A stretch of DNA of 64,000 nt from Desulfomicrobium orale DSM 12838 (GCF_001553625.1 NZ_CP014230.1:2356001-2420000), one strand, 5' to 3'. Positions 30,681 to 39,797 are shown, counted from the first letter of the stretch. The notes: generated by a model from the sequence alone, not told the origin. A program made the numbers and translations.

Positions 30681-31100
30681 ATGAAAAAAAGATTTCTCGC
30701 ACTGATGGCCGGGCTGGCGATGTTGCTGTGCGCCGCCCCTGTTTTTGCTGATGAGGCATGGGTAACAGTTCCTTACGCCCAAAATGGAAATGGCTGGTGG
30801 TCGGGCCTCGCTCTTGTCAACCAGAGCGGTGAGGACCTTGATGTCACCATATATCGGACCGATATTGGCTCCGGTCCCTGGAAGATCGTTTATCAGGGAG
30901 TCGTGCCCGCTCGTGGCATGGACACAAAATTACTGCCAGAATTTTTTAAACTGCTCCCATATCCGACTGAAAATGGTGGCCGGGTCAGCCTGAACATCAA
31001 TGCAGTGGGGCCGAAGGCTAAACAACATTTCAGGGTTGTTTTGTTCACCGGAGGTCCGGATGGAGGATTCGGGTTTGAGAGCTACGATCATGACGATTAA
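30681..31100 (+). CDS. Small secreted protein of unknown function
   Basis: 139 residues. A clear signal peptide (KKRFLALMAGLAMLLCAAPVFA, cleavage predicted after AxA-type VFA). The mature part of about 116 residues is rich in glycine, tryptophan and aromatic residues (WVTVPYAQNGNGWWSGLALV) and looks like a single beta-sandwich; it ends in an acidic tail (YDHDD). No cysteines in the mature part. I do not recognise the family. GGAGGG precedes ATG and a terminator follows, so it is a monocistronic gene. A TATAAA at about 30604 may be its -10 element. Confidence 0.75.
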   Translation: MKKRFLALMAGLAMLLCAAPVFADEAWVTVPYAQNGNGWWSGLALVNQSGEDLDVTIYRTDIGSGPWKIVYQGVVPARGMDTKLLPEFFKLLPYPTENGGRVSLNINAVGPKAKQHFRVVLFTGGPDGGFGFESYDHDD

Positions 31101-31136
31101 AATTACGGCCACCTGATTTTATAGATTGATTCACGC

Positions 31137-31163
31137 GGCGGCCTTCGGGCCGCCTTCTGTTTC
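31137..31163 (+). terminator. Rho-independent terminator of the secreted-protein gene
   Basis: GGCGGCC-TTCG-GGCCGCC, a perfect 7-bp stem with the very stable TTCG tetraloop, followed by TTCTGTTT. Confidence 0.85.
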
Positions 31164-31339
31164 CGGCAGGCTCCAGACCGGCAAAAAAGCCTGAACCGCA
31201 ATTGTGGTCGTTTGGGCTTGACCGACCACCAGTCTCCCTTTTGATATTTCCGCTTGTCCGGTGAGTTGTCCGGCTTTTCCCCAGAGCTATCATCAGGAAG
31301 CAGTTGCCGGGAGTTCTGCTGCAATAAAATAAGCAGGCT

Positions 31340-32359
31340 TCATACGGACCTGGCCTCCTTCATATTTCCCGGATATGAACAACCCGGAGAAGACCAGCCC
31401 GAAATCCGGCCTTCGTCCAGCAGCATGGCTCCATATGCGGCGGCGCCCAGCAGGCCGGTATCCGGGTGAGTTATCAGACGTACGGGGATGGACGCCAGCA
31501 GATCGCCATAGGCCGGGCAGTCCGTAAACTCTTCCAGAAACTCCCGGCTGGTCACGAAATGCGGATTTTTGGCGGCCACTCCTCCGCAGATGTCCAACCC
31601 GCCCCGCGCCAGAACATGCAGCACATAGCTCCTGCAGGCCCGGCCATACAGGCGGGCGAACCAGGCCGCCGTTTCCGTGCCTGGCCCGGCCTCGGCGGCG
31701 GCTTCGGCCGGTTCGAGGCCTCTGCCCGTCAAAAATTCATGTACCAGAGAGAGCCCCCGCCCCGAGAGCACCGTATCGCCAAACGCATGGGAATGACCCG
31801 TTTTTCGGGCAATAAACCGGGACAATTCAAACTCGTGCGGCGTTACAAAGGCCAGGGGTGCGTGCCCGCCCTCCGAGGGAAGCGCCCGCAGCCTTCCCTT
31901 TTCTTCGATCAGGGCGCACTGCCCGAAGCCCGTGCCCGCACCCATCACGGCCACGGCACCGCCTGCCTGCCGCCCGTACTGTACCAAAAGCGCCGAGCTT
32001 CCGATGATGGATGTCCGGCAGCCAAAGGCCTGAGCCACGAAATCGTTCATCAGAACAGTTCTCTCCACCGGCAGACCAAGCCCCGGAGCCCGCAAATCCA
32101 CACTCCAGGTGGCATTGGTCAACTGACAGAACACACTGTCCCGCACGACGCCCGCCACGGCCAGAGCCACAACATCGGCCTCCATCGGAGACAGGGCAAA
32201 ACCCGACGCGGCGAGGGCGGCCAGCAGTTCGGGAAATGAGCGGACCGTGCCGCTGGCTATCCGGCGGCTCTCCACCAGACGCGGCTCATGGCCGCCGGTC
32301 TCGAAACATCCGAAACGGCTGGTCGTGCCGCCCAAATCCGCCGCCAATATACGGGCCAT
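31340..32359 (-). CDS. glk: Glucokinase (proteobacterial Glk family)
   Basis: 339 residues; phosphorylates glucose with ATP. N-terminal phosphate loop LAADLGGTTSRFG, the sugar site LMNDFVAQAFG with the catalytic aspartate, MGAGTGFGQC, a SEGGHAPLAF substrate loop and the GGLDICGGVAAKN segment follow the Glk (PF02685) pattern. A sulfate reducer may use it for glycogen or trehalose turnover (inference). Its own stop is followed by 175 bases without any clear terminator. Confidence 0.9.
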   Translation of the reverse strand: MARILAADLGGTTSRFGCFETGGHEPRLVESRRIASGTVRSFPELLAALAASGFALSPMEADVVALAVAGVVRDSVFCQLTNATWSVDLRAPGLGLPVERTVLMNDFVAQAFGCRTSIIGSSALLVQYGRQAGGAVAVMGAGTGFGQCALIEEKGRLRALPSEGGHAPLAFVTPHEFELSRFIARKTGHSHAFGDTVLSGRGLSLVHEFLTGRGLEPAEAAAEAGPGTETAAWFARLYGRACRSYVLHVLARGGLDICGGVAAKNPHFVTSREFLEEFTDCPAYGDLLASIPVRLITHPDTGLLGAAAYGAMLLDEGRISGWSSPGCSYPGNMKEARSV

Positions 32360-32435
32360 GAATTCACCCTCTCAAGACTTGTCCATCTGAGCATCACATT
32401 ACCGGCATGCCTCCCGCAAGGCCAGACTGCCGGAA

Positions 32436-32468
32436 CAAAAAAGCTCCCGGACCTGCATCCGGGAGCTT
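32436..32468 (-). terminator. Rho-independent terminator of the ferritin-like gene
   Basis: A perfect 11-bp stem (AAGCTCCCGGA/TCCGGGAGCTT) with a six-base loop, followed on the minus strand by TTTTTTG. It starts 23 bases beyond the stop codon. Confidence 0.9.
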
Positions 32469-32490
32469 CGTCAGTTGTCGCGCGCCACAT

Positions 32491-32967
32491 CTATTTTTTC
32501 AGCATGCCAGCCAGAAGACGCAGGTGTTTGCGCTCTTCTTCGGCGCAATCCCTGACATAGCGCTTCTCTCCTTCGGGTACGAATTCGAGCATTTCCAGAA
32601 AAAACAAAATGGTATCCTTCTCGAAGCCCATGGCCGTTTCAATGGCTTCTTTGGGCGTACCCATGAATTTTCTGAGATTATCCACATCGCCCAGACGGAA
32701 CAGGGTGTGCGAATCCAGAAGAAATGCGAGGTAATCCACGTATTCGCCCTCTTCAGCCCAGGCCGGAAGCTCGACCTCGCCCACGCGCTCGTACAACCTG
32801 CGGAAAATCTCGCGGTGCTTGGTTTCCTCCCGCGCCAGAAAGGAGAACATCTTTTTCAATTCGGGGTCCGTGGTGGTTTCCACCAGACGATTATAGAAAA
32901 CTTCGCCTCTGGTCTCGATTTCCTGCGCAGCCAGAAGTATGTCCGTGGCCTTGAATATTCCTGCCAT
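32491..32967 (-). CDS. Ferritin-like di-iron protein (rubrerythrin-related, no rubredoxin domain)
   Basis: 158 residues. Helices carry glutamate/EXXH ligands in the order E-IETRGEVFYNRL, REETKHREIF, GFEKDTILFFLEML and AEEERKHLRLL, the pattern of the rubrerythrin/ferritin superfamily. There is no CxxC domain, so electrons must come from elsewhere. The ATG at 32967 has GGAGG four bases upstream, a little close; the frame is open to 33042. Likely a peroxide or iron-handling protein. It lies just downstream of the hdr-flx operon but has its own terminator. Confidence 0.85.
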   Translation of the reverse strand: MAGIFKATDILLAAQEIETRGEVFYNRLVETTTDPELKKMFSFLAREETKHREIFRRLYERVGEVELPAWAEEGEYVDYLAFLLDSHTLFRLGDVDNLRKFMGTPKEAIETAMGFEKDTILFFLEMLEFVPEGEKRYVRDCAEEERKHLRLLAGMLKK

Positions 32968-33095
32968 ATGGCCTCCGTAAGAGCCGCCCGCCGTATCATC
33001 ATATACCGGCGGGCCCGTTTTCATGTGCGCCCCGGCCCGCATCTGGGGCTGGGGATTTCCCCTTGCGGGATGCGGAGCAGCGCCCCGCGATACAG

Positions 33096-33926
33096 CTACA
33101 GTTCCGACGGCAGTTCCTTGAGCTGGGCGTAGGTGAAAACCGGCCCGTCGATACAGACGTACTTGGTACCGATGTTACACCGTCCACAGATGCCCACCCC
33201 GCATTTCATGCGTTTTTCCAGAGTGGTGATGATGTTCTCGTCCTCGAAACCCAGCTTCTTGAGGGCTTGAAGTGTGAATTTGATCATGATGGGCGGGCCG
33301 CAGGTCACGGCCACCGTGTTCTTGGGTGAAGGCTTCATCTCCAGAAGCACGTTGGGAATGAGTCCCACCTTGTGCTCCCAGCCTTCGGCCGGGTTATCGA
33401 CGGTCAGCACCACGTTCACGTCCTTGCGGCCGGTCCATTCGGGCAGTTCCGCTCTGTAGCTCAGATCATCCGGAGTACGCGCGCCATACAGCAGGGTGAT
33501 GTCCTTATACTTCTTGCGGTTGTCGAGCATGTACACGAACAGGGTGCGCAGGGGCGCCATGCCGATACCGCCGCCGATGAAGATGATGTTCTTGCCTTCC
33601 AGCTCCTTTACCGGGAAGGCGTTGCCCAGCGGGGCACGTACACCGATCTGGTCTCCGGGCCGGAGCTGGTGAAGGCGGTTTGTGACCTCGCCCACGCGCA
33701 TGACGCTGAATTGCAGATAATCCATGCGGGTCGGTGAAGAGTTGATGACGAAAGTGGACTCGCCCGCGCCGAAGACCGAAAGCTGCCCCACCTGCCCGGG
33801 CTCGAAGGAAAATTCCTTCATGCGCTGCTCGTCGTTCAGCACCACGCGGAACGTTTTGATATTGCTGGTCTCCTCGATCACCTCCACAACAGTGGCCATG
33901 TCCGGGAGATAAGGATTGGCGCTCAT
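33096..33926 (-). CDS. flxA: FlxA, FAD/NAD(P)-binding subunit of the Flx-Hdr complex
   Basis: 276 residues. FAD domain with PGQVGQLSVFGAGESTFVIN, NAD-binding domain with IFIGGGIGMAPLRTL, and a C-terminal [2Fe-2S]-type cysteine motif MKCGVGICGRCNIG, as in dihydroorotate dehydrogenase PyrK and AsrB-like proteins. In the FlxABCD-HdrABC complex of Desulfovibrio this subunit oxidises NADH. The start overlaps flxB by ATGA (33923-33926), so the longer open frame is disregarded. Last gene of the seven-gene operon. Confidence 0.9.
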   Translation of the reverse strand: MSANPYLPDMATVVEVIEETSNIKTFRVVLNDEQRMKEFSFEPGQVGQLSVFGAGESTFVINSSPTRMDYLQFSVMRVGEVTNRLHQLRPGDQIGVRAPLGNAFPVKELEGKNIIFIGGGIGMAPLRTLFVYMLDNRKKYKDITLLYGARTPDDLSYRAELPEWTGRKDVNVVLTVDNPAEGWEHKVGLIPNVLLEMKPSPKNTVAVTCGPPIMIKFTLQALKKLGFEDENIITTLEKRMKCGVGICGRCNIGTKYVCIDGPVFTYAQLKELPSEL

Positions 33927-34948
33927 TCCGAATACTCCTGTGCGTCTTTCACGATCTGGCGGATGTCCACTCCGGAGGGGCACTGCTTGATGCACCGTCC
34001 GCATCCACAGCAGGCGATGAAGCCCTTGTGCAGATCCGGGTAGTAGCTGAACTTGTGGCCGACGCGGTTCTTCAGCCGGTGCGCCTTGGTCGAACGCGGA
34101 TTGTGCCCGCTGCCTTCCAGAGTGAAGGTGTGGGACATGCAGTTGTCCCAGGTCCGGATGCGGCGGCTGGCCAGCCCCAGGTCGTCGTCGGTAATGTTGA
34201 AGCAATAACAGGTGGGACACATATATGTGCATGCCCCGCAGGAAATGCACTTGTCGGACTGGGCCCGCCAGAAGTCCATGTCGTCAAAGCGGGCCAACAG
34301 TCTGGCCGGAGCCGTCGTATAGTCGTGGGCCTCGCCCATGAGTGCACGTGCCGCTGCCTGTTTTTCATCGGCGGTCTTGCCCCGGTCTCCGGCGTCCTCG
34401 AACACGGCCGTCTTCAGAATGTCCTCGCCCCGAGGCGTGACGGAACGCGCCACGTAGCCGCCCTCAACCAGCGTCAGCAGCACGTCGGAACCCGCCGGAT
34501 CGGCCGGACCGCCGCCTACGCTGTGACAGAAACAGGTGGTTTCGGGGCGGTCACAGGTCAGGGTCAGAAAAACCGTGTTGTTCCGGCGCTGGAGATAGTA
34601 CGGGTCTTTGATCTTGTCCGTCTCGTACACGGGGTCGAACACCAGCTTGCCCCGTGCTCCGCACGGACGGCAGCCGATGACCACATTCTGCCCCTGAGGC
34701 AGAACTTCCTGCAATTCCGGTTTCTGGTCCTCGTGCTCGCGGCGGACCGTGAGCAGGGTTTCGGTCTGGGGAAAAGTGGCCGCCTTGGGTGACACGGCGG
34801 CCATCCGGGACAGATCGATGGTCATCCCCGGCTGGAACCGGCGGAAGGTCACGATGCCGCCCGTGACCACCGGAGCCAGCACGCGGTGATTCGCGGCCAG
34901 TTCCTCGGCCAGACGGATCAGATTTTCTAGAGTGATGAATCGTTCCAT
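33923..34948 (-). CDS. flxB: FlxB, Fe-S subunit of the Flx-Hdr complex
   Basis: 341 residues, similar in layout to the AsrA/HydB Fe-S proteins. A central conserved region GCRPCGARG and DRPETTCFCHSVGGGP holds extra cysteines; two [4Fe-4S] motifs lie at the C-terminus (CISCGACTYMCPTCYC and CGCGRCIKQCPSGVD). It would carry electrons between FlxA and FlxC/FlxD. ATG shares one base with the flxC stop (TAATG). Membership rests on the neighbours as well as the motifs. Confidence 0.88.
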   Translation of the reverse strand: MERFITLENLIRLAEELAANHRVLAPVVTGGIVTFRRFQPGMTIDLSRMAAVSPKAATFPQTETLLTVRREHEDQKPELQEVLPQGQNVVIGCRPCGARGKLVFDPVYETDKIKDPYYLQRRNNTVFLTLTCDRPETTCFCHSVGGGPADPAGSDVLLTLVEGGYVARSVTPRGEDILKTAVFEDAGDRGKTADEKQAAARALMGEAHDYTTAPARLLARFDDMDFWRAQSDKCISCGACTYMCPTCYCFNITDDDLGLASRRIRTWDNCMSHTFTLEGSGHNPRSTKAHRLKNRVGHKFSYYPDLHKGFIACCGCGRCIKQCPSGVDIRQIVKDAQEYSE

Positions 34949-35901
34949 TACCAGTCTCTCTCGTGGATGCGGTCTTCCTCGACCTTGAAGGTGAAGAGGG
35001 GCGGTGTCTGATCCAGGGTCGTGCCCGCCTCGTGCTCAAACACTTCCTTGACCTGCTTGTTCATATGCCGGCGCAGGAGCATGAGCGGGATGTCCACAGG
35101 GCAGGCGCGTTCGCATTCGCCGCATTCCGTACAGCGGCCGGCCAGATGGGACACATGGATCATCTGGAACATGAAGTTCTCGGCCGGAGAATTATCCTGC
35201 CCGAGCCACAGCGGATCACGGCTGGTGGCGATGCAGAAATCCCGGCATACGCACATGGGACAGGCGTTGCGGCAGGCGTAGCAGCGAATGCACCGACTCA
35301 TGGTTTCCTGCCAGAAGGCGAATTTCTCTTCGTCGGACTTGGCTTCGAATTCTTCCTGGCAGGCCAGACCGGCCGAGGAAGCCCCCTGCTCCTCGCCGAT
35401 GAGCACATCGGAAAGCAGCGCGTTGGGATGCCTGCACACGCGGCACTTGTCGGCCTTCACTTCGTCCATTTTAAGCTTCACCGTCTGCCCTGCGGCCGTG
35501 ATTTCAAGCTCGCCGCCTTTCACGGTCACGGCTTCCACGAATCCGGGATCGACAGGCAGAGCTTCCCGGATTTTGAAATGGCTGACCACGCCCTCACAGC
35601 ACAGACCGAAGATGACCACATCATCGCGCTTGATCAGGTTTTCGTTCAGCAGTTCGATCACGCTTTTGCTGTCGCACCCCTTGACCACCACGCCGACCTT
35701 CTTGCCTTTGAAGGCGGTCAGAAACGTAGCCAGATTATGCACGGCCAGAGGACCGATAACGAGCCTGTCCAGGTCGGCCTCGGAGCGGATGAAAAGCGGC
35801 GTGGCGTGCAGGGGATCGTACCCCGCGCCCCAGCCGATGACGCACTCCAGCTCGCCCAGACGGCTTTTGATGGCTGATTTGAGATCGTCCAATTGGGACA
35901 T
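34948..35901 (-). CDS. flxC: FlxC, Fe-S subunit of the Flx-Hdr complex (FrhB/FdhB-like)
   Basis: 317 residues. The N-terminal half resembles F420-hydrogenase/formate-dehydrogenase beta subunits (VIGWGAGYDP, VVVKGCDSKSVIELL, VVIFGLCCEG). The C-terminal half has two Fe-S motifs (CIRCYACRNACPMCVC and CTECGECERACPVD). ATG at 35901 follows GGAGGG by five bases. It lies 8 bases after flxD and overlaps flxB by one base. Confidence 0.88.
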   Translation of the reverse strand: MSQLDDLKSAIKSRLGELECVIGWGAGYDPLHATPLFIRSEADLDRLVIGPLAVHNLATFLTAFKGKKVGVVVKGCDSKSVIELLNENLIKRDDVVIFGLCCEGVVSHFKIREALPVDPGFVEAVTVKGGELEITAAGQTVKLKMDEVKADKCRVCRHPNALLSDVLIGEEQGASSAGLACQEEFEAKSDEEKFAFWQETMSRCIRCYACRNACPMCVCRDFCIATSRDPLWLGQDNSPAENFMFQMIHVSHLAGRCTECGECERACPVDIPLMLLRRHMNKQVKEVFEHEAGTTLDQTPPLFTFKVEEDRIHERDW

Positions 35902-35909
35902 GTGCCCTC

Positions 35910-36401
35910 CTATCCGTGACAGGGGCAGCCCTGCCCCTGCGCCGCCTGAGCGGCCAGATTGTTCCATTCCGCTTCCGTTGCCGGATTGAAGCTGGGCGCG
36001 GGGCCCAGCTCATGGATACGGCGCGTGAATTCCGTGACCACAAGCTGCCAGCGCTGCCCTTCCGAGGCCGAAACCCAGGTGTATTCGAAACGCCTGGCGT
36101 CGATGCCGGTAATGGGCAGGAAGCGCTTGAGCATCTCCAGTCTGCGCCGGGCATAGTAATTGCCTTCGGCATAATGGCAGTCGCGCGGGTGACAGCCGGA
36201 CACCAACACGCCGTCGGCTCCGTTCAGCAAGGCGCGCACGACGAAAAGCGGATCGATGCGGCCCGAGCAGGGTACGCGGATGATGCGCAGATCCGTGGGC
36301 TGGGTGAACCGCCCCACTCCCGCCGTGTCCGCACCGCCGTAGGAGCACCAGTTACACAAAAAGCCTACTATTCGTAGCTCACGAATATCTTGGGCGGACA
36401 T
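35910..36401 (-). CDS. flxD: FlxD, MvhD-like electron-transfer subunit
   Basis: 163 residues. All cysteine motifs of the MvhD family are present: FLCNWCSYGGADTAG, RVPCSGRIDP and VSGCHPRDCHY. MvhD holds a [2Fe-2S] cluster and links the electron donor module to HdrA. The start lies 34 bases inside the end of hdrA with GAGGTGA upstream. A short cysteine-containing tail (GCPCHG) ends the protein. Confidence 0.92.
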   Translation of the reverse strand: MSAQDIRELRIVGFLCNWCSYGGADTAGVGRFTQPTDLRIIRVPCSGRIDPLFVVRALLNGADGVLVSGCHPRDCHYAEGNYYARRRLEMLKRFLPITGIDARRFEYTWVSASEGQRWQLVVTEFTRRIHELGPAPSFNPATEAEWNNLAAQAAQGQGCPCHG

Positions 36402-38350
36402 AAGGCGTTCACCTCCGCAAGGATCTGGTTATCGGTGAAATGTTCAAGCTGGATGGCTCCCTGCGGGCAGGTCACGGTGCAGATGCCGCAGCCCTGGCAG
36501 ACCGTGTCGATGACCTCGGCCTTGGGGTTTCCGGAGCGGTCCGCCACTTCCTTGATGGCTCCGAACGGGCAGGTCCTGATGCACTTGCCGCAACCCACGC
36601 AGCGGGCCACGTTGACTCTGGACACGGCCGGGTCGGATTCCAGCTCCTTCTTGGACAGAAGGCCAAGCACCTTGGCCGCGGCGGCACTGCCCTGCCCCAC
36701 GGACGCGGGGATGTCCTTGGGTCCCTGGCACGCTCCGGCCAGATAGACGCCCGCCGTGTTGGTTTCCACGGGCTTGAGCTTGGGGTGGCTCTCCACGAAA
36801 AAGCCGTACTGGTCCGGGGCCACGCGCAGCTTCTCGCCCAGTTGCACCGCGCCATGGGCGGCCTCGGCTCCCACGGCCAGAACCACAAGGTCCGCCGGCA
36901 CTTCCACCTGCGTTCCGGCCAGAGTGTCGGCTCCGCGCACCATCAGCTTGTCTCCCTGAGGATAGATCATGGCCACGCGGCCGCGCACGTACTGGGCGCC
37001 GTATTCCTCCATGGCCCGGCGGGTGAACTCGTCGTACATTTTCCCGGGCGAACGGATGTCCATATAAAAGACATAGGACTGGGAGTCAGGGATGTGATCC
37101 TTGGTCAGGATGGCCTGCTTGGCCGTATACATGCAGCAGAAGCCGGAACAGTAGGGCCGGTCCACGGATTTGTCCCGGGACCCGACGCACTGGATGAAGA
37201 CCACGTTCTTCGGCTCCTTCCCGTCGGACGGACGCTTGACGTGCCCGCCGGTGGGACCGGAGGCCGACAGCATGCGCTCGTACTGCATACTGGTGATGAC
37301 GTCGGGGTAGCGGCCCTCTCCGTACTGCGGATACTTGTGCCAGTCGAAGAGGTCATAGCCCGTGGCGATGACCACCGCGCCCACATCCACGGTGATGATC
37401 TCGTCCTGCTGCTCGTAGTCGATGCACTTGACGGGACATATCTTGGCGCACACGCCGCACTTGCCTTTCTGGATCTTGGTGCAGGCGGCGGGATTGATGG
37501 CCGCCTTCTTGGGGATGGCCTGCGGGAAGGGAATGTTGATGGCCGGTGCGGTGCACAGATTTTCGTTGAAAGGGTCCGGCTGCTTGCGGCTGGGACATTT
37601 CTCCGTGCACAGTCCGCAACCCGTGCACTTGTCCCAGTCCACATATGTGGCTTTCTTGCGGATGGATATCTGGAAGTTGCCCACATAGCCGCTCACGCTC
37701 TCCACTTCGGAGCAGGCGTACAGAGTGATGTTCGGATGCTGGGCCACATCCACCATCTTGGGACCGAGCACACAACAGGAGCAGTCCACTGTGGGGAATG
37801 TCTTGTCCAGCTTGGCCATCTTGCCGCCGATGCTCTGATCCCGCTCGACCATGACCACTTCCTGACCGCCGTCGGCGCAGTCCAGAGCGGCCTGAATGCC
37901 GGCCACGCCGCCGCCGATGACCAGCACGCGTTTCACGGTTTCGAAGCGTTTGGCCACCAGCGGCCGGTTGCGGCGCAGTTTCTCCACGGCCATGCGCACC
38001 AGTTCGGCGGCCTTGCCGGTATTCAAGTCCTTCATTTTGCCGATCCACGAGACGTGCTCGCGGATATTGGCCATCTCAAACATGTAGCGGTTCAGGCCCG
38101 CGCGCTCCACGGCCCGGCGGAACGTAGGCTCGTGCATGCGCGGCGTACACGAGGCCACCACCACGCCGTCCAGATTCTTCTCCTTGATGGCCTGAATGAT
38201 GCCGTCCTGCCCGGGTTCGGAACAGGCGTACATGGTGTCCGTGGCGTACACCACGTCGGGAAACCTGGAAGCTGCGGCCGCCACGGACGGACAGTCCACC
38301 GTGCCGGCGATGTTACTGCCGCAGTGGCAGATGAAAACGCCAATTCGCAT
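36368..38350 (-). CDS. hdrA: HdrA, flavin-containing subunit of heterodisulfide reductase
   Basis: 660 residues; the electron-bifurcating flavoprotein. N-terminal GVFICHCGSNIAGTVD, FAD motif VLVIGGGVAGIQAALDC, two ferredoxin-type motifs in the middle (CTGCGLCTEKCP and CGVCAKICPVKC), a second Rossmann-like FAD region, and two more at the C-terminus (CVGCGKCIRTCP and CQGCGICTVTCP). No in-frame TGA, so no selenocysteine. It would split electrons from NADH between ferredoxin and HdrB. It sits 9 bases after hdrB. Confidence 0.94.
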   Translation of the reverse strand: MRIGVFICHCGSNIAGTVDCPSVAAAASRFPDVVYATDTMYACSEPGQDGIIQAIKEKNLDGVVVASCTPRMHEPTFRRAVERAGLNRYMFEMANIREHVSWIGKMKDLNTGKAAELVRMAVEKLRRNRPLVAKRFETVKRVLVIGGGVAGIQAALDCADGGQEVVMVERDQSIGGKMAKLDKTFPTVDCSCCVLGPKMVDVAQHPNITLYACSEVESVSGYVGNFQISIRKKATYVDWDKCTGCGLCTEKCPSRKQPDPFNENLCTAPAINIPFPQAIPKKAAINPAACTKIQKGKCGVCAKICPVKCIDYEQQDEIITVDVGAVVIATGYDLFDWHKYPQYGEGRYPDVITSMQYERMLSASGPTGGHVKRPSDGKEPKNVVFIQCVGSRDKSVDRPYCSGFCCMYTAKQAILTKDHIPDSQSYVFYMDIRSPGKMYDEFTRRAMEEYGAQYVRGRVAMIYPQGDKLMVRGADTLAGTQVEVPADLVVLAVGAEAAHGAVQLGEKLRVAPDQYGFFVESHPKLKPVETNTAGVYLAGACQGPKDIPASVGQGSAAAAKVLGLLSKKELESDPAVSRVNVARCVGCGKCIRTCPFGAIKEVADRSGNPKAEVIDTVCQGCGICTVTCPQGAIQLEHFTDNQILAEVNALCPPKIFVSYE

Positions 38351-38359
38351 CGAGTCCTC

Positions 38360-39244
38360 CTACCTGGCCTGCGCCGGCTGCTTGATTTTTCCCAGCACCA
38401 GGCGCGGATCCACACACAGTTTCTCGAAGCCGAGCGTCGCGCGGTCCAGCCCCAGGGCGTAACCAAGAAGTTGGGTGTAGTAGAAAACCGGAAGCTTGAA
38501 ATCCTCATGCAGAGCGTCGTTGATCTGGCCCTGCCGCATGTCCAGGTTCATCTGGCACAAGGGACATGCGGTCACGAGGGCGTCGGCACCGAAGCCGCGG
38601 GCCGAATCCAGCAGCTTGCCCGAAAGCCGCATGACGATATCCCTACGCGGAATGCCGAAAGAAGCGCCGCAGCATTCCACTTTCAGCGGAAAAGGCACCA
38701 CCTCCGCGCCCAGAGCCGCCATCAGATTGTCCATGGCCATGGGATTCTCATGGTGATCGAACTTCATGAGCTCCGGAGGCCGGTTCATGATGCAGCCGTA
38801 ATAGCAGGCCACCTTGATGCCGGTCAGAGGGTTAACCACCCGGGCCTTCAGGGCTTCCAGGTCCACGTTTTCGGTCAGCACCTGCAGCATGGACTGGACA
38901 TCGACCGTATTCCGGCACGGCATGTCCAGCAGCGCGTTGGATTTGTCCCGGAACTGCGGATCTTCCATCTTATGCGCCGCAGTCCGCAGGTTGGTCAGAC
39001 AGCTCGGACAGGGCGTGCCCACCTTGTCCAGCCCCAGAGACTCCACCTGAGCCAGATTCCGGGCCGACAGCGCCGCCGAAAGCACATGATTGACCGTGTG
39101 CGCCGGAGTTGAACCGCAACAGCTCCAGTCCGGCACATCGACCAGCTCCACTCCGAGGGCCTGGCATACGGCTCGCGTGGACCGGTCATATTCCACTGAT
39201 GTCCCCTGACCGGAACATCCGGGATAGTAGGCGATTTTAGACAT
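38360..39244 (-). CDS. hdrB: HdrB, catalytic subunit of heterodisulfide reductase
   Basis: 294 residues with both cysteine-rich CCG domains complete: YPGCSGQG...SCCGSTP...TPCPSC and ACYYGC...ECCGASF...TACPLC. These bind the two non-cubane [4Fe-4S] clusters that reduce a heterodisulfide. In sulfate reducers the partner is thought to be the DsrC trisulfide or a related thiol and not CoM-S-S-CoB. GGAGGAG precedes ATG. It overlaps hdrC by 8 bases. Confidence 0.94.
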   Translation of the reverse strand: MSKIAYYPGCSGQGTSVEYDRSTRAVCQALGVELVDVPDWSCCGSTPAHTVNHVLSAALSARNLAQVESLGLDKVGTPCPSCLTNLRTAAHKMEDPQFRDKSNALLDMPCRNTVDVQSMLQVLTENVDLEALKARVVNPLTGIKVACYYGCIMNRPPELMKFDHHENPMAMDNLMAALGAEVVPFPLKVECCGASFGIPRRDIVMRLSGKLLDSARGFGADALVTACPLCQMNLDMRQGQINDALHEDFKLPVFYYTQLLGYALGLDRATLGFEKLCVDPRLVLGKIKQPAQAR

Positions 39245-39797
39245 TGGCTCCTCCTTTGCGGAACCGCTCGAAAATGCGGGCCACCTGTTCCCGTCCCTGA
39301 ATGGGATGCGGCTTGAAAGGCAGCTTGCCGCGCGTGAGCACCTGCGGGGCCAGATCCACGTCGGTGAAAACCCGGCCGGAACGGGCCATGTACTCGACCA
39401 TGAGCCCCAGCTCATAAGCGCGACCGAAACGTTCCACGGAATTCAGGAAAGAGTCGGCAAAGACCTTCACCGCCCGCTCCGTGACATATCCCCCTTCTCT
39501 GGCCATATGCCGACAGACGTCCATTATCCGGGCCACGTCGATCTTGTTGGGACAGCGCGTCGAACAGGACTGACAGGAGCCGCACAGCCAGAGCGACCGG
39601 CTTTTCAGCACCGCCTCCCGCTGGCCGGCCTGCACCATCCGCATGATCTGACTGACCGGATGATCGTAGGCAAAAGTGTACGGACATCCGGCCGTACAGT
39701 TGCCGCACTGGTAGCACGTTTTCACATTCTGATGGCTGCGGGCCTCCACTTCGGCGATGAAATCCCGGTCAGCCGCGGCAAGATCAAAGATTTGCAT
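39237..39797 (-). CDS. hdrC: HdrC, ferredoxin-like subunit of heterodisulfide reductase
   Basis: 186 residues. Two [4Fe-4S] motifs near the N-terminus (CYQCGNCTAGCP and CGSCQSCSTRCP), then a helical C-terminal part. It passes electrons from HdrA to HdrB. First gene of the operon hdrC-hdrB-hdrA-flxD-flxC-flxB-flxA. ATG 39797 (MQIFDLAAADRDF) has only a weak ribosome site (GGTGTG); the frame is open to 39899 but the family starts near here. No alcohol dehydrogenase gene precedes it, unlike in D. vulgaris. Confidence 0.92.
   Translation of the reverse strand: MQIFDLAAADRDFIAEVEARSHQNVKTCYQCGNCTAGCPYTFAYDHPVSQIMRMVQAGQREAVLKSRSLWLCGSCQSCSTRCPNKIDVARIMDVCRHMAREGGYVTERAVKVFADSFLNSVERFGRAYELGLMVEYMARSGRVFTDVDLAPQVLTRGKLPFKPHPIQGREQVARIFERFRKGGANV

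Noticed and set aside
36368-38350. Selenocysteine in HdrA
   Set aside because: The frame has no in-frame TGA and all cluster motifs use ordinary cysteines.
36440-39112. An 890-codon plus-strand frame opposite hdrA and hdrB
   Set aside because: Covers the reverse of cysteine-motif-rich hdr genes; long only because stops are rare in that frame.
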